Made by a program: the position numbers and the translations under genes. From Halichoerus grypus (lineage: Eukaryota; Chordata; Mammalia; Carnivora; Phocidae), in assembly GCF_964656455.1 (NCBI RefSeq), contig NC_135719.1, forward strand, positions 134,601,284 to 134,665,283: a stretch of 64,000 bases of DNA, written 5' to 3'. Positions 55,600-64,000 of this stretch are shown here, in pieces. Each line of letters begins with the position of its first letter. Position 1 is the first letter of the stretch. Below the pieces are notes generated by a model. It was not told the DNA's origin. It saw nothing but the letters and a program-made list of their open reading frames with translations, and made no database searches.

Positions 55600-56690
55600 G
55601 TGGAAATCTTATTTATTTATCATGTCTTCTGGTCTTCATTCATATATTTACCCATATTTTCACTTGGTATTTTCCTTCTGCCTAACGGGTTTGTCCAACA
55701 TGTCTTGTAGTACAGGTCTAATGGTGCTATCATTTCTGCTTCTGTATGTCTGAAAAGTCTTATTTTTTACTTTTTTTTTTTTTTTTTAAGATATTTTTAC
55801 TGGAGATAAAATCCTAAGTTGGCATTTTTTTTCCTTCTTTACTTAAAAGCTGCTGCTCAACTGTTTTTATCACTTGCATTTTTTTTTCTGATAAGAAAAT
55901 ACTATCATGTGTTTCCTGGCTCCTCTGAAAGTAGGGTGCTCCCCATTCCCAATTGGTTGCTTTTAAGATCTTTCTGTTTACTACTAGTTTTGAGCAATTT
56001 GATTATAATGTGACTTGTTATGAGCTTCTTCCTGTTTCTTGCCCTTTGGGTTTGGTGAACTTCTTGAATCTATGGATGTATAGTTTTCATCACATTTGGA
56101 AAATTTGGGGCTATTATTTCTTCAAACATTTTCTGCCCCCTCTTTTGAGGATTCTAATTCCACATATATTAGAATTCTTGAAGTTGTCCTACAGCTCCAT
56201 GATGCTCTTTCAATTTTTTTATTTATTCCTCTGTGTTTAATTTTAAATAGTTTCTGTTGTTATGTATTAAAGTTCACAAATATTTTCTTCTGCAAAATCT
56301 AACTCACTGTTAATCCCTTTAAGTGTATTTTTTTGTCTCAAACATTAACATTTTCATTTGTAGAAGTTCATTTACAGTCTTTTTATTTTTTCCAAGTCAT
56401 GACTTAACTCATGGAACATATGAAATACATTCATAATAATAGTTGTAATGACTTTATCTTCTGATTTTAACATCTATGTCAATTTGCATTTTTCAGTTAA
56501 TTAATATGTCTCTTCAGTACATTTCACATGTTCATGCTTCTATGTATGTCTGGCAATTTTAGATTGGATACCTAACATTTTGAGTTTTACCTTGCTGGGT
56601 GCTCAATATTTTTGTATTCCCATAAATGCAAAAATCCCTGTAATTATTTTTGAGCTTTGACCTTATATTTTTTAAATCTTGGACTAATTG
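55600..56690 (-). mobile_element. Old LINE-like repeat next to L1 (family unsure)
   Basis: Phrases in order match a long old mammalian repeat usually classed with L1-type elements: 'cttggtattttccttctgcc', 'tgtcttgtagtacaggtcta', 'tgagcaatttgattataatg', 'ggtgaacttcttgaatctat', 'cctacagctccatgatgctc', 'cttgctgggtgctcaatatt'. It follows the previous L1 in the same direction but is not its expected continuation. An internal T-run (55770-55788) may mark an insertion. Confidence 0.5.
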
Positions 56691-58247
56691 GGGGTTTGGA
56701 AAGGTAAGATTGGTAGAAACTAATGGATGAGAATTACCAAAGACTGCTTGATACTATATATACCTGTCTAGAAAGATTCCAAATGAATTATGTCTATGAT
56801 ATCTATTTCCTTCCTGCCAAATGTAAATACACCTATAATAGTAATTGGCTGACTATTTTCTTGGAAACATTAATCCAGATCCAATTATCTGACTCCATCA
56901 CTTGAGAAGGTAGTGGTTCACACATTTAGTATTTTTCCCTAACATTTTCTTCTCCCCTGAGTAAGATGATGCAATTATGTTTGACTGTCTAGCTTTTTAA
57001 CAAAAATATAGAAAGATACAAGTATAAGACTATCAAGTACTTTCAAATATCTAAGTAAGTCATAAAGCTGCCTTTTCCTATATCTTAGTGTTTTGTTTAT
57101 ATTTTTTTGTATTTACACTCCCATCAGTGCCAGACTCCTGCTTGGACATATTCCAAGGCATGTCAACATTTTACTGAGTTTCTGCCTATAGTGATTTGAA
57201 TTATAGAAATTGAACTACTCCATGGTTAAGGCTTTTTCTATATACTGGGCCTCCTCCTGATGCAAAAGTAGATCTGCTTTCCAATAGTTATTGAAATGCA
57301 TTTCATTTGAAACTCAGGGGGAAAACCAAGAAAATTTATGCTCAGCACTTGGAAAATTCAGCATAATACCAGGGTTTACCTTCTGTTTTGCTTTTCACAT
57401 TTGCACATACCCATGGGGCAGTGAATATTTATTATCTCACAATGAAAAGACTAATTCTTGTCTAGTTAAGTAATAGTCTATGGTTAGATTTACATGACCT
57501 CTGTCTGGTGAAGTAGATAACTTCAGGGGTCAGGGAGAAACAAGCCCATTGTAAATAGTGGGAAAAGGGACTGGGGGTATATTGTATGAGGTTGAAGTTC
57601 AATTCCTGCTGCAAACATAATAGAAAGGTATCAGTTTATAGCCTATGAACACCTAGTTTTATTTGCTTCTAGGAACATCTATTTTTTAAGAACATCTATC
57701 TTTATTGCCTTTCTTTGTAAGAGAAAACATATCTATTTAAAGTAAATAAAATCAGGTTTTAATTATAAGACTTCAAAAATTTTAGTTATTGCCACATTTA
57801 AAAGCATTGACTGTTTAACATGGCTTTATTTATGAGAGACTATTTTTCAGGTTCCTTGTTAATAACTGCAGAATCAATTTTTTTTTTTTTTTTGTAGAGT
57901 TAGTTCTACCAATAACAGTTCAGTGGTTCCTTTTTATTTGGAGTATTTTTGGAATACTGGAATGAGTCTTTTTCGAATCAGTCCTCATCACTTAAAGGTC
58001 AAAAATCCATGGTAAATTCTGAAGATCTTTGCATCCTGAAGAATGAACAAGAGATCTTCCATACTTTCCTAAAAACAACATCTTCTTTATTTGTTAGAAT
58101 TTTGAGTGATAGCAATACTCTGAGGCATCATTTATGACATTCCTCTTAAGATCAATAATCCCCATTTTGTCTTATATACAGTAATCTTTATATATAATAT
58201 ATAATGATTTTTTTTGTTGTTGCAGTTCAGGAATGTCTGTTTTGTTG
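56691..58247. other. About 1.5 kb of AT-rich DNA
   Basis: No recognised repeat except a T-run at 57878-57894. Open frames of about 60 codons at 56723, 57291 and 57949 are unrecognised. Confidence 0.5.
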
Positions 58248-58498
58248 CAACTCTTAATTCTTTTTTTTTAAACCTTTTTTTTTTTTTTTAAGATTTTATT
58301 TATTTATTTGACACACAGAGAGAGAGACAGCACAAGTAGGCAGAGAGGGCAGGCAGAGGGAGAGGGAGAAGCAGGGTCTCCACTGAGCAGGGATCCTGAC
58401 GTGGGGTTTGATCCCAGGACTCTGGGACGATGACCTGAGCCGAAGGCAGCTGCTTAACTGACTGAGTTACCTAGATGCCCCCCAACTCTTAATTCTTT
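58248..58498 (-). mobile_element. Carnivore SINE with perfect 16 bp target-site duplication
   Basis: The body is about 58264-58482, reverse, with a long T-rich tail and the 'cacaagtaggcagag' variant shared with the copy at 23247. Flanks 'caactcttaattcttt' at 58248-58263 and 58483-58498 are identical. Confidence 0.97.
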
Positions 58499-58569
58499 CA
58501 CTGACAGATGGATCATATTTTAAGACTAGTATAGTAACATATTAACTTTCTGTAAAGAACAATTTGATG

Positions 58570-58662
58570 GGGTCAATGGTAGGCTATAGTAGCTAAGTTT
58601 TGGGGGAGTCAAAGTTATATACATGATTTTTCAACTGCACAAATATTCAAGGGTCAACTGTG
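58570..58662 (-). mobile_element. Tigger/MER2-like terminal fragment
   Basis: 'gtcaaagttatatacatgat' and the terminal 'ttcaagggtcaactgtg' are the end of the same Tigger-type family seen at 33497, in reverse. Only one end is preserved. Confidence 0.7.
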
Positions 58663-58800
58663 TGTATAAGGAGTACAAAAGTAAACATTCAAGGTCAAAG
58701 GTCAAAATAAACTTTTGTTTGTTTAATAGTTTTTTGAGTAAACAACAGAAAATAAACTTAAAAATAAAATTTTAAAAATAAAATTGTAAACTTCTATCTC

Positions 58801-58856
58801 AAATTTACTTTCAAAATTAATTTTCCATAAATTTACTTTCAAAATTAATTTTCCAT
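58801..58856. repeat. Perfect 28 bp tandem duplication
   Basis: Two identical, adjacent 28 bp units at 58801-58828 and 58829-58856 (start 'aaatttactttcaaaatt', end 'ttttccat'). The lack of divergence suggests a recent slippage event. Confidence 0.95.
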
Positions 58857-58862
58857 AACTTA

Positions 58863-59165
58863 GAGTCTGTGTCCTGTCCTTTTTCTTTTCTGTTATTTTT
58901 CTCATTTCTTCTTTTCTTCTTGCCCTGCTCATCCCTTTCCTTTTTTGGATGAAACTGGGATAATTTAACCTGTATTTTGTTTCTTTTTATTAATTCTGGA
59001 ATAGCCCAAGATACATTTCTTAAAGAGTACCACTCCTTCATTCAAGCCTTCCTTTCTTTCTGGAACCCTAAATTATTCAAGTATTAGACTTTAATTTATT
59101 TTTAATGTCTCTAAAATTTTCTTTCAGATTTTCCAACTATTTGACTCCTTCTGTTGCATTTTATA
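58863..59165. other. Pyrimidine-rich single-copy stretch
   Basis: CT-rich DNA that gives lysine-rich open frames on the minus strand (58723-59041). These are compositional artefacts. Confidence 0.5.
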
Positions 59166-59189
59166 TATAATATATATATATATATATGT
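59166..59189. repeat. (TA)n microsatellite
   Basis: About 11 TA units with one AA interruption. Confidence 0.85.
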
Positions 59190-59319
59190 TTATTTAACCC
59201 GACATGCAGTTTATTACTTTTCTCTTTAATTGCTTCTAATCTGTCCTAAAGTCATTCATAGAATTTTACTTTTAATAATTAGATTTTAACTGTGAAAATG
59301 TGTATTTGGTACTTAAAAT

Positions 59320-59531
59320 AGCTGATCTTTTAGGGGCGCCTGGGTGGCTCAGTTGTTAAGCATCTGCCTTCGGCTCAGGTCATGATCCCAGGATCCTGGG
59401 ATCGAGCCCCACATCGGGCTCCCTGGTCTGTGGGGAGCCTGCTTCTCCTTGTCCCTCACTTGTGCTCTCTACTCTCTGTATCTCTCCAATAAATAAATAA
59501 AATCTTTGGGAAAAAAAAAGCTGATCTTTTA
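59320..59531 (+). mobile_element. Young carnivore SINE with perfect 13 bp target-site duplication
   Basis: The body is 59333-59518, forward, with canonical head 'ggggcgcctgggtggctcag'. Flanks 'agctgatctttta' at 59320-59332 and 59519-59531 are identical. Confidence 0.97.
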
Positions 59532-59598
59532 TCATTTAATCATATCTTATTTTTTTGATGTGTATTCAATCTCTTCTTTTATTTTTCAAACATATTGA

Positions 59599-59599
<1 letters not shown>

Positions 59600-59634
<35 letters not shown>
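59600..59634. repeat. (GT)n microsatellite
   Basis: About 17 uninterrupted GT units; likely polymorphic. Confidence 0.95.
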
Positions 59635-59637
<3 letters not shown>

Positions 59638-60150
59638 GTAAATCTCCACATACACCATTTTTGCACCTTTCATTCTGCTACAGTTTTTGCTGGTTTTTGA
59701 TCATGGTACCTTGTTCCCTTGTGACTTGGTGATTTACTTTTATTTGTGACTCATATTCCTTGGACATTTAATGCAAAGATTACTGAAGTGAGTTCCTACA
59801 GCGAGAATCTGAATATACTCTAACAAATTCTGGAAAGCAATATCAATGTTGGATTAAAGTTGGACACTTGAAGCAAAATTCTTTACCAGAGATGGTTTTC
59901 CCCTCAGATTTGTGTAAGTTCATACTGCAATGTGAGAACTGCTCTTAGAGATGACACCATTTCCTCCATCTAGCACTAAGATTCAAGACAGGTACCTGGG
60001 TATGGAAGAAGAGCATGGCAGAGGTGGTATCTTTAAAATAAAGCTGAAGTTTATGCAAGTTCAACAAGTAGCTGTGGATAAATACCTCTTCAGTTCTCTG
60101 AGAATCTTTCTGGACTCTGGCTTTCACATAGTCTATAGTATATGAAAACT

Positions 60151-60200
60151 TTTTCTTTCTTTCTTTCTTTCTTTCTCTCTTTCTTTCTTTCTTTCTTTCT
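60151..60200. repeat. (TTTC)n microsatellite
   Basis: About 12 TTTC units with one interruption ('ctttctctctttc'). It yields an artefactual Lys/Arg-rich frame on the minus strand. Confidence 0.95.
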
Positions 60201-60397
60201 GCCAGCTCATCATACAATTAAAAGAGGATTTTTATATTGACCTGATGTTATTAGATGCTGTCTGTGGGTAGGTAATTCAGGGTATGTAGTGAGCCAAATT
60301 ACTGACAAGGGAAATGCAAGTCTTGACCCCACTAAAAAAAGAATATTTACAGAACACAACAGGTAATTAAAATGCCCATAAAAATGTATATCTCACT

Positions 60398-60570
60398 GTT
60401 ATGGGGTTGAATTTTGCCCCCCCCCAACACCAAAAGATATGTTTGAGTCTTAACCCCTATACCTAGGAATGCAATTTTATTGAAGATAGGCTCTTTACAG
60501 AGGTAATAAAGTTAAAATGAGTTTATTAGGGTAGTCCCTAATCTTATATGACTGGTATTCTTATAAAAAT
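60398..60570 (+). mobile_element. MLT1-like LTR fragment (ERVL-MaLR)
   Basis: The order 'ggggttgaattttgcccccc', 'gatatgtttgagtcttaacc', 'aagataggctctttacagag', 'aagttaaaatgagtttatta', 'gactggtattcttataaaaa' matches the 5' half of an MLT1 LTR. The 3' half is not recognisable. A 15 bp phrase, 'ttataaaaatcttgg', is duplicated at 60561 and 60589. Confidence 0.75.
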
Positions 60571-61234
60571 CTTGGTCACAGATCTTATTATAAAAATCTT
60601 GGCACAGAGGTTAAGTGATGGATAAGATTCACATAGTCTCTCATAAGTCTTTGAGCAGTCTAGAAGAGCCAAATGACCATCACATAAGGCAAGAAATAAA
60701 CAAGGTAGTTTCAAACAGCTACAGGTGTTCTGTAAACCTTAAGCTGATGTTATGGTAGGGGTATGTGGGGGTTTAAGGGACTTTAATAAGATGGTTGGGG
60801 AGCTCCCCTGAAGGGGTTCATGTGACTTAGTATCATGTGACTTAATATCTGAATGACAAGAAGAATGGGACATTCCTGGTAACAGACACCCAGAAAGAAG
60901 GTGCAGCAAAGGCAAAGATCCAGAGGAAGGAAGTGGCTAGTTTTCAGGGAAAAGAAAAAAGATCACGGTAGTCATGGATTGGTGAATGATGGCACCTAGT
61001 ACTTAATACCCAGGAGGACTGAAGAGCCAGCTCTTGTCACAATAAATCAACCAATGTCCACTCTATGAACTTTAAATTCTCAGGACATTTTTTCAAGGGG
61101 ATTTCCTACACAGAGTTCAGTGGGTTTATAATCATGAAACACTTGGCTGCCTAGGGCCAAAAATCTAACCCATTGAAGGTTCCACAAATAATAAGAAAGA
61201 GGTTGATACTTCCATGTTTCATCCTGGGGCTCCA
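60571..61234. other. Unassigned stretch after the MLT1-like fragment
   Basis: Could include decayed LTR sequence, but no landmark is clear. No genes. Confidence 0.45.
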
Positions 61235-61330
61235 ATTCCATAGGCATCTATTGTCCTCATTCTGCATGCCATAAAATAGAGGCTCAGAGAGGTTTAGCAT
61301 CCAGTCCTTGTATTGCAGAGCTTATAAATA
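61235..61330 (-). mobile_element. MIR fragment (short)
   Basis: 'attgtcctcattctgcatgc' followed by 'agaggctcagagaggttta' fits the reversed MIR core. Confidence 0.55.
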
Positions 61331-61423
61331 GCTTTCTTAAAAAAAAAAAAACCACCATATCTCATTTTATTCCACCCTTTACAACTAAACTCAAGCACCT
61401 CTGAGTATAATTATAGATCATTT

Positions 61424-61657
61424 AAAGCTAAACTGTCTCAGGGCACCTGGGTGGCTCAGTCAGCTAAGCATCTGCCTTCGGCTCAGGTCATGATCCCAGG
61501 GTCCTGGGATCGAGCCCTGCATCAGGCTCCCTGCTCTGTGGCGAACCTGCTTCTCCCTCCCCCCACTCCCCTTGCTTCTGTTCCCTCTCTCGCTGTGTCT
61601 CTCTCTGTCAAATAAATAAAATATTTAAAAAATAAAAAATAAAGCTGAACTGTCTCA
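61424..61657 (+). mobile_element. Carnivore SINE, younger subtype, with 17 bp target-site duplication
   Basis: The body is 61441-61640, forward. Flanks 'aaagctaaactgtctca' (61424-61440) and 'aaagctgaactgtctca' (61641-61657) differ at one base. Confidence 0.96.
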
Positions 61658-61889
61658 ATCAAAGGGACAGCTCACTTCTAACACCATAGTAGGCCAGGGG
61701 CACACTACAAAAATGCTATAAATTAATGTCCTAGAGTCAGTTTTTTTATTCAGCGTATTATCATATAGGTAAAGGCATTTCAAAATAACTGTGGGGGGAA
61801 ACTTGACAAATCTATGAGAGTTGTTGTAGTTAACAAAAGAAAATCATCCCTTCAGGTTTTTGTTTTGCTAATTCATTGAAGATTATGGA
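61658..61889. other. Short single-copy stretch
   Basis: Nothing recognised between two SINEs. Confidence 0.5.
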
Positions 61890-62072
61890 GATTATTTATT
61901 TTTGAGAGAGAGAGAGCACGTGTGAGCAGGGGGAGGAGCAGAGGGAATGGGACAAGCAGACTCCATGCTGAGTGGGGAGCCTGACACAGGGCTTGATCCC
62001 ACAACCCTGAGATCATGACTTGAGCAAAATCAAAAGTCGCATGCTTAACTGACTGAGCCACCCAGGTGCCCC
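61890..62072 (-). mobile_element. Carnivore SINE, older subtype
   Basis: Reverse copy: 'gattatttatttttgagaga', 'ccctgagatcatgacttgag', and head ending 'cccaggtgcccc'. A 62-codon frame on the minus strand is translated SINE. Confidence 0.94.
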
Positions 62073-62440
62073 TGTACTATCTTCACTTTTTTTTTAATCT
62101 AAAATTTAACTTGAAAAAAAGTGTGTTTAAAAATTATTAATTCTAACATTTTATTGTTTGATGGTTTCTGGTTCTCCACATATACAATCATGCCCAAAGA
62201 AAGTAAAAAAGAAATTGTATTTCTTCTAATCCAATTTTGCTACCTTTTATTCTTTTTCTCACTTGTTATCACGAATGTCCATTAAAATATTAAATGAAGC
62301 TGGACTTCCTAACATCAGTGAGCTTCCCAATATCACAATTACGTGTTTCCTATTTGGCATTTTTATGATACATTTTCATTTGTTCAAATTTTCTCTGTGT
62401 GGATAAAAGTGAGAACTGAAGAAATTTCAGAGGTAGGGAT

Positions 62441-62630
62441 CAATAATAATAGTTAACATTTATGACTTCCTGTTGTGTAGACATTATCCTAGATCCTTTA
62501 CCTAGATCTTCCTGAGTCTACAAGATCACATGGCAAGTAACTTTGTACACATTTAACTCACCAGCAGAGTAGGTCCCAGAGAAGTTAAGCAATTTGCTTA
62601 ATGTCACAAAACTTGTCTAGCAGAGACAGA
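62441..62630 (-). mobile_element. MIR fragment
   Basis: 'taataatagttaacatttat', 'gacattatcctagatcc' and 'agagaagttaagcaatttgc' give the reversed MIR order. Diverged but long. Confidence 0.75.
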
Positions 62631-63029
62631 CAAATCTCTTTTGTCCATCCAAAATAGCATATACTTCAAACAAGTGATTTTAGGAGAGTTTAAAAATGTA
62701 CAAACATTGATACGTCAAAGAACAAGATTCAAGAGTTTGAAATTGAAGGCTTTAAAGAGAAACGACGCTGAGTCTGGAAGATGAAGGAAGAGCTGAGAAG
62801 GGGTCCATGGTGAGGAGTTTATATTCAGGGTTCAGTTTGTGTGATGTTACATAGCACAGATCAGAGTAAGAGCTAGAGTGTAGTGACAAAACTAATAGGG
62901 TCAGGATCAGAAATGGCACTTTGCTTTTAAGTACAGCCCACATGCTCTTGTCCTCAGATGCATGCACACTGTAGCAGTAAATACAATCATGAAGGAAATA
63001 CCCACCTAGTCAATCCTACTTGGCTTCCA
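62631..63029. other. Single-copy stretch
   Basis: No recognised repeat or gene. A 71-codon minus-strand frame (62752-62967) is unrecognised. Confidence 0.5.
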
Positions 63030-63210
63030 TATCTGTCTCCACCACCTGAGAGCAGTGTGATGTTACACAAACAATTTAATTCTTCTGCTTCAGTTATCTG
63101 ATTTGTAAAGGGAGAGAACAATGATGGAAACCTCATGGTGTCATTGAGAAGATTAAACAAGGTAATGTGTGCAAAGTACTTAGCAAGGGCAAATAACTAT
63201 AAAGACTGCC
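63030..63210 (+). mobile_element. MIR fragment (forward)
   Basis: 'cttcagttatctgatttgta', 'aacctcatggtgtcattgag', 'gattaaacaaggtaatgtgt', 'caaagtacttagcaagggca' follow the forward MIR core and 3' part. Confidence 0.78.
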
Positions 63211-63284
63211 CAGAGGAGGGAGTAATGAAAGAAATTCAAGGACTTTGGTGGAGAGAGAAAGGGGAACGTTGATGCCTATGGTGC

Positions 63285-63385
63285 AGTATTTTGTAGTATT
63301 GGACCCACACTGGAATCATCTGGGGACCTTTAGATAATATTGATGCCTGGATCTCCGACCCCCAGAAGTTTGATATAATTGGTCT
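63285..63385 (+). mobile_element. MER5-like DNA transposon fragment
   Basis: 'ctggaatcatctggggacct', 'ttgatgcctggatctccgac' and 'ccccagaagtttgatataat' match the left part of the same family as 26055-26222. The right end is missing. Confidence 0.65.
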
Positions 63386-64000
63386 GCTGTGCACACTGTG
63401 CTATAGAGAAACACTTCATTCCTCCTTCACTTTCTCGCTCTGCTTTACCTCCTTGCAAAGTCAGTTCCAGTTTGCATTTGGGGTCTTTCCCCCTCATTCC
63501 TACCCAGTCAGGTGACACCAGATGACTCAGATCTGGCCAGTTGGAGTCTCATAGTCTTCTGTCACGGGTAGATGCACCTCCCTGTCAGGCCAGGGAGACA
63601 CTGTGAGATTCACTGAGGCTTTCAAAAGACAGATACTCTAACTTGTTGGATTTGAAGCTGAGAGGGGTCAAGCTACAGCACCCACCCTTCTATCATGAAA
63701 GAGAGACTAAGAGATGGAGAGAAACTTAGCTCTGAGCACCATCGTCAGCCATGCCTGAAGATACTCTAAATCCTTAGAAGTGGACGGTGTTGCCATGCTC
63801 CCTGTTTTGTTTAACCTAGTTTGAGTCAGGTTTTCTTCCATTTTTGAGAGAGAGAGAGAGACTTGATTGATACATTCCTTTCTTCCCCATACTCAAATTC
63901 TCAAGTTCTTTGCCTAAAGGTGAGTATGGTCATGATTTCTGGTAATAGCACTGCTCAAATAATTTAGCAAGAGGGCCACTCTGGGTTAAGCATGACATTT
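63386..64000. other. Single-copy stretch to the window edge
   Basis: Less AT-rich than average, with a short (GA)n tract at about 63846-63861. No gene or repeat recognised. Confidence 0.5.

Noticed and set aside
58723..59041. Lysine-rich minus-strand open frames that look like a nuclear protein
   Set aside because: They come from pyrimidine-rich DNA and a 28 bp tandem duplication; composition alone explains them.
59945..60217. Lys/Arg-rich minus-strand frame
   Set aside because: It is a translation of the (TTTC)n microsatellite and flank.

Overview
This window is nuclear DNA from a mammal of the order Carnivora, most likely a non-canid caniform (bear, seal, mustelid or relative). The evidence is about 22 copies of the carnivore tRNA-derived SINE, with head 'ggggcgcctgggtggctcag' and an A-rich tail after 'aaataaataaaatctttaaa'. 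Their internal sequence is the general caniform type. I saw neither the dog-type nor the cat-type SINE variants I know. I found no intact host protein-coding gene, exon series, CRISPR array, bacterial operon or novel defence-like system. The open frames are short, random, or fragments of retroelements. The window reads as intergenic or deep intronic sequence.

Layout. 1-3650: an old, broken endogenous retrovirus internal region of the ERVL class (RNase H to integrase part of pol, + strand), split by a ~650 bp unassigned block and followed by an LTR-like piece. 3722-11130: old LINE-1 3' ends on the minus strand, nested SINEs and a small L1 with a 5' inversion. 11140-17270: mostly single-copy DNA with MIR fragments and stretches that look like conserved non-coding DNA (best candidate 16600-17265). 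17430-19365: one arm of an apparent ancient duplication whose partner is 44425-45285. 19366-35540: low-repeat, AT-rich DNA with scattered SINEs, MIRs, a MER5-like element, a processed U6 snRNA pseudogene (28943-29048) and a Tigger-like DNA transposon (33497-33834).

35549-42572 is a structurally near full-length LINE-1: CpG-rich 5' UTR, a ~254 bp tandem repeat before ORF1, ORF1, ORF2 with endonuclease and reverse transcriptase motifs, 3' UTR, polyadenylation signal and A-tail. Both reading frames are broken many times, so it cannot encode functional proteins. 42573-64000 is AT-rich DNA with further old LINE-1 segments (including a second 5'-inverted copy at 47940-49845), MIRs, microsatellites, SINEs and an MLT1-like LTR fragment.

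The layers can be partly ordered in time. MIR, MER5-like and ERVL remnants are oldest, then L1 fragments and Tigger, then the duplication-arm-specific insertions, then an older SINE subtype ('accaagagtc' type), and last the younger SINE subtype, many of whose copies still have perfect 13-19 bp target-site duplications. The most useful observations are the duplicated locus, the stacked SINE pair with three copies of one target site, the two twin-primed L1 insertions, the tandem repeat in the L1 leader, and the candidate conserved non-coding blocks. Family names come from memory of consensus features; no database search was run.
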